Shown in pieces: positions 12,747 through 25,085 of a stretch of DNA of 64,000 nt (the stretch's first letter is position 1; each line of letters starts with the position of its first letter). The position numbers and the translations under genes are program-made. The notes below the pieces were generated by a model. The model did not search any database, had not been told where the DNA came from, and saw nothing but the letters and a program-made list of their open reading frames with translations. Source of the stretch: Hydractinia symbiolongicarpus (Eukaryota > Cnidaria > Hydrozoa > Anthoathecata > Hydractiniidae); NCBI RefSeq assembly GCF_029227915.1, contig NC_079888.1, positions 23,292,001 to 23,356,000 of the forward strand. The letters are read 5' to 3'.

Positions 12747-14115
12747 CAAGTCTCATGCGTTTTAGTAGTGAAAAAGTAATTTAAAAAATCGTTCGGGAAA
12801 TGAGTTTACTCCCTGGGTACTTTCTTTGTATACTTTTGATTATACGGGCCAAGCCGGGATTTACGGGAAATAGCGGGTTTTTGTTTGCCGGCGATTAAAC
12901 TTCTTTTATTCAGCGTCTCATCAAAAATGAAAACATTTTTGAAAACTACAAGTCTCATGCGTTTTAGTGGTGAAAAAAAAATTTAAAAAATCGTTCGGGA
13001 AATGAGTTTACTCCCTGGGTACTTTCTTTGTATACCTTTGACTATACGGGCCAAGCCCGGGATTTACAGGAAAACGCGGGATTTCGTTTTCCGGCGATTA
13101 AATTTCTTTTATTCAGCGTCTCATCAAAAATGAAAACATTTTTAAAAACTACAAGTCTCATGCGTTTTAGTGGTGAAAAAGTAATTTAAAAAATCGTTCG
13201 GGAAATGAGTTTACTCCCTGGGTACTTTCTTTGTATACTTTTGAGTATACGGGCCAAGCCCGGGATTTACGGGAAATCGCGGGTTTTCGTTTGCCGGCGA
13301 TTAAACTTCTTTTATTCAGCGTCTCATCAAAAATGAAAACATTTTTGAAAACTACAAGTCTCATGCGCTTTAGTGGTGAAAAAATAATTTAAAAAATCGT
13401 TCGGGAAATGAGTTTACTCCCTGGGTACTTTCTTTGTATACTTTTGATTATACGGGCCAAGCCGGGATTTACGGGAAATAGCGGGTTTTCGTTTGCCGGC
13501 GATTAAACTTCTTTTATTCAGCGTCTCATCAAAAATGAAAACATTTTTGAAAACTACAAGTCTCATGCGTTTTAGTGGTGAAAAAGTAATTTAAAAAATC
13601 GTTCGGGAAATGAGTTTACTCCCTGGGTACTTTCTTTGTATACTTTTGACTATACGGGCCAAGCCCGGGATTTACGGGAAATCGCGGGTTTTCGTTTGCC
13701 GGCGATTAAACTTCTTTTATTTTGCGTCTCATCAAAAATGAAAACATTTTTAAAAACTACAAGTCTCATGCGTTTTAGTAGTGAAAAAGTAATTTAAAAA
13801 ATCGTTCGGGAAATGAGTTTACTCCCTGGGTACTTTCTTTGTATACTTTTGATTATACGGGCCAAGCCGGGATTTACGGGAAATAGCGGGTTTTTGTTTG
13901 CCGGCGATTAAACTTCTTTTATTCAGCGTCTCATCAAAAATGAAAACATTTTTGAAAACTACAAGTCTCATGCGTTTTAGTGGTGAAAAAAAAATTTAAA
14001 AAATCGTTCGGGAAATGAGTTTACTCCCTGGGTACTTTCTTTGTATACCTTTGACTATACGGGCCAAGCCCGGGATTTACAGGAAAACGCGGGATTTCGT
14101 TTTCCGGCGATTAAA

Positions 14116-16815
14116 CTTCTTTTATTCAGCGTCTCATCAAAAATGAAAACATTTTTGAAAACTACAAGTCTCATGCGTTTTAGTGGTGAAAAAGTAATTT
14201 AAAAAATCGTTCGGGAAATGAGTTTACTCCCTGGGTACTTTCTTTGTATACTTTTGACTATACGGGCCAAGCCCGGGATTTACGGGAAATCGCGGGTTTT
14301 CGTTTGCCGGCGATTAAACTTCTTTTATTTAGCGTCTCATCAAAAATGAAAACATTTTTAAAAACTACAAGTCTCATGCGTTTTAGTAGTGAAAAAGTAA
14401 TTTAAAAAATCGTTCGGGAAATGAGTTTACTCCCTGGGTACTTTCTTTGTATACTTTTGAGTATACGGGCCAAGCCCGGGATTTACGGGAAATCGCGGGT
14501 TTTCGTTTGCCGGCGATTAAACTTCTTTTATTCAGCGTCTCATCAAAAATGAAAACATTTTTGAAAACTACAAGTCTCATGCGTTTTAGTGGTGAAAATA
14601 TAATTTAAAAAATCGTTCGGGAAATGAGTTTACTCCCTGGGTACTTTCTTTGTATACTTTTGATTATACGGGCCAAGCCCGGGATTTACAGGAAAACGCG
14701 GGATTTCGTTTGCCGGCGATTAAACTTCTTTTATTCAGCGTCTCATCAAAAATGGAAACATTTTTAAAAACTACAAGTCTCATGCGTTTTAGTGGTGAAA
14801 AAGTAATTTAAAAAATCGTTCAGGAAATGAGTTTACTCCCTGGGTACTTTCTTTGTATACTTTTGACTATACGGGCCAAGCCCGGGATTTACGGGAAATC
14901 GCGGGTTTTCGTTTGCCGGCGATTAAACTTCTTTTATTCAGCGTCTCATCAAAAATGAAAACATTTTTGAAAACTACAAGTCTCATGCGTTTTAGTGGTG
15001 AAAAAGTAATTTAAAAAATCGTTCGGGAAATGAGTTTACTCCCTGGGTACTTTCTTTGTATACTTTTGACTATACGGGCCAAGCCCGGGATTTACGGGAA
15101 ATCGCGGGTTTTTGTTTGCCGGCGATTAAACTTCTTTTATTTAGCGTCTCATCAAAAATGAAAACATTTTTAAAAACTACAAGTCTCATGCGTTTTAGTA
15201 GTGAAAAAGAAATTTAAAAAATCGTTCGGGAAATGAGTTTACTCCCTGGGTACTTTCTTTGTATACTTTTGACTATACGGGCCAAGCCCGGGATTTACGG
15301 GAAATCGCGGGTTTTCGTTTGCCGGCGATTAAACTTCTTTTATTCAGCGTCCCATGAAATATGAAAACATTTTTGAAAACTACAAGTCTCATGCGTTTTA
15401 GTGGTGAAAAAGTAATTTAAAAAATCGTTCGGGAAATGAGTTTACTCCCTGGGTACTTTCTTTGTATACTTTTGACTATACGGGCCAAGCCCGGGATTTA
15501 CGGGAAATCGCGGGTTTTTGTTTGCCGGCGATTAAACTTCTTTTATTTAGCGTCTCATCAAAAATGAAAAGATTTTTAAAAACTACAAGTCTCATGCGTT
15601 TTAGTAGTGAAAAAGTAATTTAAAAAATCGTTCGGGAAATGAGTTTACTCCCTGGGTACTTTCTTTGTATACTTTTGACTATACGGGCCAAGCCCGGGAT
15701 TTACGGGAAATCGCGGGTTTTCGTTTGCCGGCGATTAAACTTCTTTTATTCAGCGTCCCATGAAATATGAAAATATTTTTAAAAACAAACAAGTCTCATG
15801 CGCTTTAGTGGTGAAAAAATAATTTAAAAAATCGTTCGGGAAATGAGTTTACTCCCTGGGTACTTTCTTTGTATACTTTTGATTATACGGGCCAAGCCGG
15901 GATTTACGGGAAATAGCGGGTTTTCGTTTGCCGGCGATTAAACTTCTTTTATTCAGCGTCTCATCAAAAATAAAAACATTTTTGAAAACTACAAGTCTCA
16001 TGCGTTTTAGTGGTGAAAAAAAAATTTAAAAAATCGTTCGGGAAATGAGTTTACTCCCTGGGTACTTTCTTTGTATACTTTTGACTATACGGGCCAAGCC
16101 CGGGATTTACAGGAAAACGCGGGATTTCGTTTGCTGGCGATTAAACTTCTTTTATTCAGCGTCTCATCAAAAATGAAAACATTTTTAAAAACTACAAGTC
16201 TTATGCGTTTTAGTGGTGAAAAAGTAATTTAAAAAATCGTTCGGGAAATGAGTTTACTCCCTGGGTACTTTCTTTGTATACTTTTGACTATACGGGCCAA
16301 GCCCGGGATTTACGGGAAATAGCGGGTTTTCGTTTGCCGGCGATTAAACTTCTTTTATTCAGCGTCTCATCAAAAATGAAAACATTCTTGAAAACTACAA
16401 GTCTCATGCGTTTTAGTGGTGAAATAATAATTTAAAAAATCGTTTGGGAAATGAGTTTACTCCCTGGGTACTTTCTTTGTATACTTTTGACTATACGGGC
16501 CGAGTCCAGGATTTACGGGAAATCGCAGGTTTTCGTTTGCCGGCGATTAAACTTCTTTTATTCAGCGTCTCATCAAAAATGAAAACATTTTTAAAAACTA
16601 CAAGTCTCATGCGTTTTAGTGGTGAAAAAGTAATTTAAAAAATCGTTCGGGAAATGAGTTTACTCCCTGGGTACTTTCTTTGTATACTTTTGAGTATACG
16701 GGCCAAGCCCGGGATTTACGGGAAATCGCGGGTTTTCGTTTGCCGGCGATTAAACTTCTTTTATTCAGCGTCTCATCAAAAATGAAAACATTTTTGAAAA
16801 CTACAAGTCTCATGC
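14116..16815 (+). repeat. Mosaic of A-type monomers with 405-bp dimers
   Basis: About 13 monomers, mostly A with the TAGTAGTGAAAAAGTAATTT tail variant. A dimer repeats at about 405 bp: GGGTTTTTGTTTGCC near 15106 and 15512, and CGTCCCATGAAATATG at 15349 and 15755. Here the D second half is joined to a canonical A first half. A small irregularity, AAAACAAACAAGTC, lies near 15781. No other element is seen. Confidence 0.8.
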
Positions 16816-19800
16816 GTTTTAGTGGTGAAAAAGTAATTTAAAAAATCGTTCGGGAAATGAGTTTACCCCCTGGGTACTTTCTTTGTATACTTTTGACTAT
16901 ACGGCCCAAGCCCGGGATTTACGGGAAATCGCGGGTTTTCGTTTGCCGGCGATTAAACTTCTTTTATTTAGCGTCTCATCAAAAATGAAAACATTTTTAA
17001 AAACTACAAGTCTCATGCGTTTTAGTAGTGAAAAAGTAATTTAAAAAATCGTTCGGGAAATGAGTTTACTCCCTGGGTACTTTCTTTGTATACTTTTGAC
17101 TATACGGGCCAAGCCCGGGATTTACGGGAAATCGCGGGTTTTCGTTTGCCGGCGATTAAACTTCTTTTATTCAGCGTCCCATCAAATATGAAAATATTTT
17201 TGAAAACTACAAGTCTCATGCGTTTAGTGGTAAAAAAATAATATAAAAAATCGTTCGGGAAATGAGTTTACCCCCTGGATACTTTCTTTGTATACTTTTG
17301 ACTATACGGGCCAAGCCCGGGATTTACGGGAAATCGCGGGTTTTCGTTTGCCAGCGATTAAACTTCTTTTATTCAGCGTCTCATCAAAAATGAAAACATT
17401 TTTAAAAACTACAAGTCTTATGCGTTTTAGTGGTGAAAAAATATTTTAAAAAATCGTTCTGGAAATGAGTTTACTCCCTGGGTACTTTCTTTATATACTT
17501 TTGACTATACGGGCCGAGTCCAGGATTTAGGGAAATCGCAGGTTTTCGTTTGCCGGCGATTAAACTGCTTTTATTCAGCGTCTCATCAAAAATGAAAACA
17601 TTTTTGAAAACTACAAGTCTCATGCGTTTTAGTGGTGAAAAAGTAATTTAAAAAATCGTTCGGGAAATGAGTTTACTCCCTGGGTACTTTCTTTGTATAC
17701 TTTTGACTATACCGGCCAAGCCCGGGATTTACGGGAAATCGCGGGTTTTCGTTTGCCGGCGATTAAACTTCTTTTATTTAGCGTCTCATCAAAAATGAAA
17801 ACAATTTTAAAAACTACAAGTCTCATGCGTTTTAGTAGTGAAAAAGTAATTTAAAAAATCGTTCGGGAAATGAGTTTACTCCCTGGTACTTTCTTTGTAT
17901 ACTTTTGACTATACGGGCCAAGCCCGGGATTTACGGGAAATCGCGGGTTTTCGTTTGCCGGCGATTAAACTTCTTTTATTCAGCGTCCCATCAAATATGA
18001 AAATATTTTTGAAAACTACAAGTCTCATGCGTTTAGTGGTAAAAAAATAATATAAAAAATCGTTCGGGAAATGAGTTTACCCCCTGGGTACTTTCTTTGT
18101 ATACTTTTGACTATACCGGCCAAGCCCGGGATTTACGGGAAATCGCGGGTTTTCGTTTGCCGGCGATTAAACTTCTTTTATTTAGCGTCTCATCAAAAAT
18201 GAAAACAATTTTAAAAACTACAAGTCTCATGCGTTTTAGTAGTGAAAAAGTAATTTAAAAAATCGTTCGGGAAATGAGTTTACTCCCTGGTACTTTCTTT
18301 GTATACTTTTGACTATACGGGCCAAGCCCGGGATTTACGGGAAATCGCGGGTTTTCGTTTGCCGGCGATTAAACTTCTTTTATTCAGCGTCCCATCAAAT
18401 ATGAAAATATTTTTGAAAACTACAAGTCTCATGCGTTTAGTGGTAAAAAAATAATATAAAAAATCGTTCGGGAAATGAGTTTACCCCCTGGGTACTTTCT
18501 TTGTATACTTTTGACTATACGGGCCAAGCCCGGGTTTACGGGAAATCGCGGGTTTTCGTTTGCCAGCGATTAAACTTCTTTTATTCAGCGTCTCATCAAA
18601 AATGAAAACATTTTTAAAAACTACAAGTCTTATGCGTTTTAGTGGTGAAAAATATTTTAAAAAATCGTTCTGGAAATTAGTTTACTCCCTGGGTACTTTC
18701 TTTATATACTTTTGACTATACGGGCCGAGTCCAGGATTTAAGGAAATCGCAGGTTTTCGTTTGCCGGCGATTAAACTGCTTTTATTCAGCGTCTCATCAA
18801 AAATGAAAACATTTTTGAAAACTACAAGTCTCATGCGTTTTAGTGGTGAAAAAATAATTTAAAAAATCGTTCGGGAAATGAGTTTACTTCCTGGGTACTT
18901 TCTTTGTATACTTTTGACTATACGGGCCAAGCCGGGATTTACGGGAAATCGCGGGTTTTCGTTTGCCGGCGATTAAAATTCTTTTATTCAGCGTCTCATC
19001 AAAAATAAAAACATTTTTAAAAACTACAAGTCTTATGCGTTTTAGTGGTGAAAAAATAATTTAAAAAATCGTTCCGGAAATGAGTTTACTCACAGGGTAC
19101 TTTCTTTGTATACATTCGACTATACGTGCCAAGCCCGGGATTTACGGGAAATCGCGGGTTTTCGTTTGCCGGCGATTAAACTTCTTTTATTCAGCGTCTC
19201 ATCAAAAATGAAAACATTTTTAAATGCGTTTTAGTGGTGAAAAAATAATATAAAAAATCGTTCTGGAAATGAGTTTACTCCCTGGTACTTTCTTTGTATA
19301 CTTTTGACTATACGGGCCGAGTCCAGGATTTACGGGAAATCGCAGGTTTTCGTTTGCCGGCGATTAAACTTCTTTTATTCAGCGTCTCAGCAAAAATGAA
19401 AACATTTTTAAAAACTACAAGTCTCATGCGTTTTAGTGGTGAAAAAGTAATTTAAAAAATCGTTCGGAAAATGAGTTTACTCCCTGGGTACTTTCTTTGT
19501 ATACTTTTGACTATACGGGCCAAGCCCGGGATTTACGGGAAATAGGGGGTTTTCGTTTGCCGGCGATTAAACTTCTTTTATTCAGCGTCTCATCAAAAAT
19601 GAAAACATTCTTAAAAACTACAAGTCTCATGCGTTTTAGTGGTGAAATAATAATTTAAAAAATCGTTTGGGAAATGAGTTTACTCCCTGGGTACTTTCTT
19701 TGTATACTTTTGACTATACGAACCGAGTCCAGGATTTACGGGAAATCGCAGTTTTTCATTTGCCGGCGATTAAACTTCTTTTATTCAGCGTCTCATCAAA

Positions 19801-22089
19801 AATGAAAACATTTTTAAAAACTACAAGTCTCATGCGTTTTAGTGGTGAAAAAGTAATTTAAAAAATCGTTCGGGAAATGAGTTTACTCCCTGGGTACTTT
19901 CTTTGTATACTTTTGAGTATACGGGCCAAGCCCGGGATTCACGGGAAATCGCGGGTTTTCGTTTGCCGGCGATTAAACTTCTTTTATTCAGCGTCTCATC
20001 AAAAATGAAAACATTTTTGAAAACTACAAGTCTCATGCGTTTTAGTGGTGAAAAAATAATTTAAAAAATCGTTCGGGAATGAGTTTACTCCCTGGGTACT
20101 TTCTTTGTATACTTTTGATTATACGGGCCAAGCCGGGATTTACGGGAAATAGCGGGTTTTTGTTTGCCGGCGATTAAACTTCTTTTATTCAGCGTCTCAT
20201 CAAAAATGAAAACATTTTTGAAAACTACAAGTCTCATGCGTTTTAGTGGTGAAAAAAAAATTTAAAAAATCGTTCGGAAAATGAGTTTACTCCCTGGCTA
20301 CTTTCTTTGTATACTTTTGACTATACGGGCCAAGCCCGGGATTTACAGGAAAACGCGGGATTTCGTTTGCCGGCGATTAAACTTCTTTTATTCAGCGTCT
20401 CATCAAAAATGAAAACATTTTTAAAAACTACAAGTCTCATGCGTTTTAGTGGTGAAAAAGTAATTTAAAAAATCGTTCGGGAAATGAGTTTACTCCCTGG
20501 GTACTTTCTTTGTATACTTTTGACTATACGGGCCAAACCCGGGATTTACGGGAAATCGCGGGTTTTCGTTTGCCGGCGATTAAACTTCTTTTATTCAGCG
20601 TCTCATCAAAAATGAAAACATTTTTGAAAACTATAAGTCTCATGCGTTTTAGTGGTGAAAAAGTAATTTAAAAAATCGTTCGGGAAATGAGTTTACTCCC
20701 TGGGTACTTTCTTTGTATACTTTTGACTATACGGGCCAAGCCCGGGATTTACGGGAAATCGCGGGTTTTCGTTTGCCGGCGATTAAACTTCTTTTATTTA
20801 GCGTCTCATCAAAAATGAAAACATTTTTAAAAACTACAAGTCTCATGCGTTTTAGTAGTGAAAAAGTAATTTAAAAAATCGTTCGGGAAATGAGTTTACT
20901 CCCTGGGTACTTTCTTTGTATACTTTTGACTATACAGGCCAAGCCCGGGATTTACGGGAAATCGCGGGTTTTCGTTTGCCGGCGATTAAACTTCTTTTAT
21001 TCAGCGTCCCATCAAATATGAAAATATTTTTGAAAACTACAAGTCTCATGCGTTTAGTGGTAAAAAAATAATATAAAAAATCGTTCGGGAAATGCGTTTA
21101 CCCCCTGGATACTTTCTTTGTATACTTTTGACTATACGGGCCAAGCCCGGGATTTACGGGAAATCGCGGGTTTTCGTTTGCCAGCGATTAAACTTCTTTT
21201 ATTCAGCGTCTCATCAAAAATGAAAACATTTTTAAAAACTACATGTCTTATGCGTTTTAGTGGTGAAAAAATATTTTAAAAAATCGTTCTGGAAATGAGT
21301 TTACTCCCTGGGTACTTTCTTTATATACTTTTGACTATACGGGCCGAGTCCAGGATTTAGGGAAATCGCAGGTTTTCGTTTGCCGGCGATTAAACTGCTT
21401 TTATTCAGCGTCTCATCAAAAATGAAAACATTTTTGAAAACTACAAGTCTCATGCGTTTTAGTGCTGAAAAATAATTTAAAAAATCGTTCGGGAAATGAG
21501 TTTACTCCCTGGGTACTTTTTTTGTATACTTTTGACTATACGGGCCAAGCCCGGGATTTACGGGAAATCGCGGGTTTTCGTTTGCCGGCGATTAAACTTC
21601 TTTTATTTAGCGTCTAATCAAAAATGAAAACATTTTTAAAAACTACAAGTCTCATGCGTTTTAGTAGTGAAAAAGTAATTTAAAAAATCGTTCGGGAAAT
21701 GAGTTTACTCCCTGGGTACTTTCTTTGTATACTTTTGACTATACGGGCCAAGCCCGGGATTTACGGGAAATCGCGGGTTTTCGTTTGCCGGCGATTAAAC
21801 TTCTTTTATTCAGCGTCCCATCAAATATGAAAATATTTTTGAAAACTACAAGTCTCATGCGTTTAGTGGTAAAAAAATAATATAAAAAATCGTTCGGGAA
21901 ATGAGTTTACCCCCTGGGTACTTTCTTTGTATACTTTTGACTATACGGGCGAAGCCCGGGATTTACGGGAAATCGCGGGTTTTCGTTTGCCGGCGATTAA
22001 ACTTCTTTTATTTAGCGTCTAATCAAAAATGAAAACATTTTTAAAAACTACAAGTCTCATGGGTTTTAGTAGTGAAAAAGTAATTTAAA
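16816..22089 (+). repeat. A/D mosaic with 2-, 4- and ~19-monomer repeats
   Basis: D tails (ATATAAAAAATCG) start at 17241, 18050 and 18454, giving 809- and 404-bp offsets; the markers CTATACCGGCC and CCCTGGTACTTTC repeat with the inner dimer. CCCCCTGGAT at 17271 recurs at 21111, a 3840-bp offset (about 19 monomers, one of them short), with similar neighbours. E-like and A monomers at about 16390-16815 recur at about 19613-20038 (offset 3223). TTATATAC-bearing B-like monomers first appear near 17490. Confidence 0.75.
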
Positions 22090-25085
22090 AAATCGTTCGG
22101 GAAATGAGTTTACTCCCTGGGTACTTTCTTTGTATACTTTTGACTATACGGGCCAAGCCCGGGATTTACGGGAAATCGCGGGTTTTCGTTTGCCGGCGAT
22201 TAAACTTCTTTTATTCAGCGTCCCATCAAATATGAAAATATTTTTGAAAACTACAAGTCTCATGCGTTTAGTGGTAAAAAAATAATATAAAAAATCGTTC
22301 GGGAAATGAGTTTACCCCCTGGGTACTTTCTTTGTATACTTTTGACTATACGGGCGAAGCCCGGGATTTACGGGAAATCGCGGGTTTTCGTTTGCCAGCG
22401 ATTAAACTTCTTTTATTCAGCGTCTCATCAAAAATGAAAACATTTTTAAAAACTACAAGTCTTATGCGTTTTAGTGGTGAAAAAATATTTTAAAAAATCG
22501 TTCTGGAAATGAGTTTACTCCCTGGGTACTTTCTTTATATACTTTTGACTATACGGGCCGAGTCCAGGATTCAGGGAAATCGCAGGTTTTCGTTTGCCGG
22601 CGATTAAACTGCTTTTATTCAGCGTCTCATCAAAAATGAAAACATTTTTGAAAACTACAAGTCTCATGCGTTTTAGTGGTGAAAAAATAATTTAAAAAAT
22701 CGTTCGGGAAATGAGTTTACTCCCTGGGTACTTTCTTTGTATACTTTTGACTATACGGGTCAAGCCGGGATTTACGGGAAATCGCGGGTTTTCGTTTGCC
22801 GGCGATTAAACTTCTTTTATTCAGCGTTTCATCAAAAATAAATACATTTTTAAAAACTACAAGTCTTATGCGTTTTAGTGGTGAAAAAATAATTTAAAAA
22901 ATCGTTCCGGAAATGAGTTTACTCACAGGGTACTTTCTTTGTATACATTCGACTATACGTGCCAAGCCCGGGATTTACGGGAAATCGCGGGTTTTCGTTT
23001 GCCGGCGATTAAACTTCTTTTATTCAGCGTCTCATCAAAAATGAAAACATTTTTAAATGCGTTTTAGTGGTGAAAAAATAATATAAAAAATCGTTCTGGA
23101 AATGAGTTTACTCCCTGGGTACTTTCTTTGTATACTTTTGACTATACGGGCCGAGTCCAGGATTTACGGGAAATCGCAGGTTTTCGTTTGCCGGCGATTA
23201 AACTTCTTTTATTCAGCGTCTCATCAAAAATGAAAACATTTTTAAAAACTACAAGTCTTATGCGTTTTAGTGGTGAAAAAATATTTTAAAAAATCGTTCT
23301 GGAAATGAGTTTACTCCCTGGGTACTTTCTTTATATACTTTTGACTATACGGACCGAGTCCAGGATTTAGGGAAATCGCAGGTTTTCGTTTGCCGGCGAT
23401 TAAACTGCTTTTATTCAGCGTCTCATCAAAAATGAAAACATTTTTGAAAACTACAAGTCTCATGCGTTTTAGTGCTGAAAAAGTAATTTAAAAAATCGTT
23501 CGGGAAATGAGTTTACTCCCTGGGTACTTTTTTTGTATACTTTTGACTATACGGGCCAAGCCCGGGATTTACGGGAAATCGCGGGTTTTCGTTTGCCGGC
23601 GATTAAACTTCTTTTATTCAGCGTTTCATCAAAAATAAATACATTTTTAAAAACTACAAGTCTTATGCGTTTTAGTGGTAAAAAAATAATTTAAAAAATC
23701 GTTCGGGAAATGAGTTTACTCCCTGGGTACTTTCTTTGTATACTTTTGACTATACGGGCCAAGCCCGGGATTTACGGGAAATCGCGGGTTTTCGTTTGCC
23801 GGCGATTAAACTTCTTTTATTCAGCGTCCCATCAAATATGAAAATATTTTTTAAAACTACAAGTCTCATGCGTTTAGTGGTAAAAAAATAATATAAAAAA
23901 TCGTTCGGGAAATGAGTTTACCCCCTGGGTACTTTCTTTGTATACTTTTGACTATACGGGCGAAGCCCGGGATTTACGGGAAATCGCGGGTTTTCGTTTG
24001 CCAGCGATTAAACTTCTTTTATTCAGCGTCTCATCAAAAATGAAAACATTTTTAAAAACTACAAGTCTTATGCGTTTTAGTGGTGAAAAAATATTTTAAA
24101 AAATCGTTCTGGAAATGAGTTTACTCCCTGGGTACTTTCTTTATATACTTTTGACTATACGGGCCGAGTCCAGGATTTAGGGAAATCGCAGGTTTTCGTT
24201 TGCCGGCGATTGAACTGCTTTTATTCAGCGTCTCATCAAAAATGAAAACATTTTTGAAAACTACAAGTCTCATGCGTTTTAGTGGTGAAAAAATAATTTA
24301 AAAAATCGTTCGGGAAATGAGTTTACTCCCTGGTTACTTTCTTTGTATACTTTTGACTATACGGGCCAAGCCGGGATTTACGGGCAATCTCGGGTTTTCG
24401 TTTGCCGGCGATTAAACTTCTTTTATTCAGCGTTTCATCAAAAATAAATACATTTTTAAAAACTACAAGTCTTATGCGTTTTAGTGGTGAAAAAATAATT
24501 TAAAAAATCGTTCCGGAAATGAGTTTACTCACAGGGTACTTTCTTTGTATACATTCGACTATACGTGCCAAGCCCGGGATTTACGGGAAATCGCGGGTTT
24601 TCGTTTGCCGGCGATTAAACTTCTTTTATTCAGCGTCTCATCAAAAATGAAAACATTTTTAAATGCGTTTTAGTGGTGAAAAAATAATATAAAAAATCGT
24701 TCTGGAAATGAGTTTACTCCCTGGGTACTTTCTTTGTATACTTTTGACTATACGGGCCGAGTCCAGGATTTACGGGAAATCGCAGGTTTTCGTTTGCCGG
24801 CGATTAAACTTCTTTTATTCAGCGTCTCATCAAAAATGAAAACATTTTTAAAAACTACAAGTCTTATGCGTTTTAGTGGTGAAAAAATATTTTAAAAAAT
24901 CGTTCTGGAAATGAGTTTACTCCCTGGGTACTTTCTTTATATACTTTTGACTATACGGGCCGAGTCCAGGATTTAGGGAAATCGCAGGTTTTCGTTTGCC
25001 GGCGATTAAACTGCTTTTATTCAGCGTCTCATCAAAAATGAAAACATTTTTGAAAACTACAAGTCTCATGCGTTTTAGTGGTGAA
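22090..25085 (+). repeat. 8-monomer duplication, 1606-bp offset
   Basis: Monomers at about 22090-23475 recur at about 23696-25085. TTTATATAC lies at 22534 and 24140, and at 23330 and 24936 (both 1606 bp apart), and the D-following ATGAGTTTACCCCCTGG at 22306 and 23912. Each copy includes one short monomer, which gives 796-bp four-monomer spacings. Markers GCGAAGCCCGGG and AATAAATACATTTTT also repeat. Confidence 0.83.

Larger units (their letters stand above)
12597..12799 (+). repeat. Reference satellite monomer (type A, 203 bp)
   Basis: This copy, phased to begin at ATGAGTTTAC, is used as the position reference. In order it holds TCCCTGGGTAC (11-21), a pyrimidine run, GTATAC (29-34), CTATACGGGCC (41-51), a CCCGGG site (55-60), ACGGGAAATCGCGGG (65-79), TTTCGTTTGCCGGCGATTAA (81-100), a T-rich stretch, CGTCTCATCAAAAATG (116-131), alternating A and T runs (124-147), GCGTTTTAGT (161-170) and an A-rich end with TAATTT (181-186). 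By hand count it is about 37% GC with 12 CpG. Most copies elsewhere differ from it at a handful of positions. Copies of 202 bp usually lack one C of the CCCGGG or one base of ATTTACGGGAAA. The phase is arbitrary; the true unit of amplification is unknown. Confidence 0.93.
11787..14115 (+). repeat. 5-monomer unit, 1013 bp, two full copies plus part of a third
   Basis: Copies start at 11787, 12800 and 13813. The private marker GGTGAAAAAAAAATTT preceded by CTCATGCG lies at 11941, 12954 and 13967, and AAAACGCGGGATTTCG, TGAGTATACGGG, TTGCGTCTCATC and CATGCGCTTTAG also repeat at this spacing. The third copy departs from the pattern at about 14115, where the next base changes begin (GATTAAACTTC instead of GATTAAATTTC). 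Confidence 0.88.

Noticed and set aside
15781-15800. Possible insertion at AAAACAAACAAGTC
   Set aside because: It adds only one to two bases to the usual AAAACTACAAGTC, so it is a small indel in one monomer and not a mobile element.
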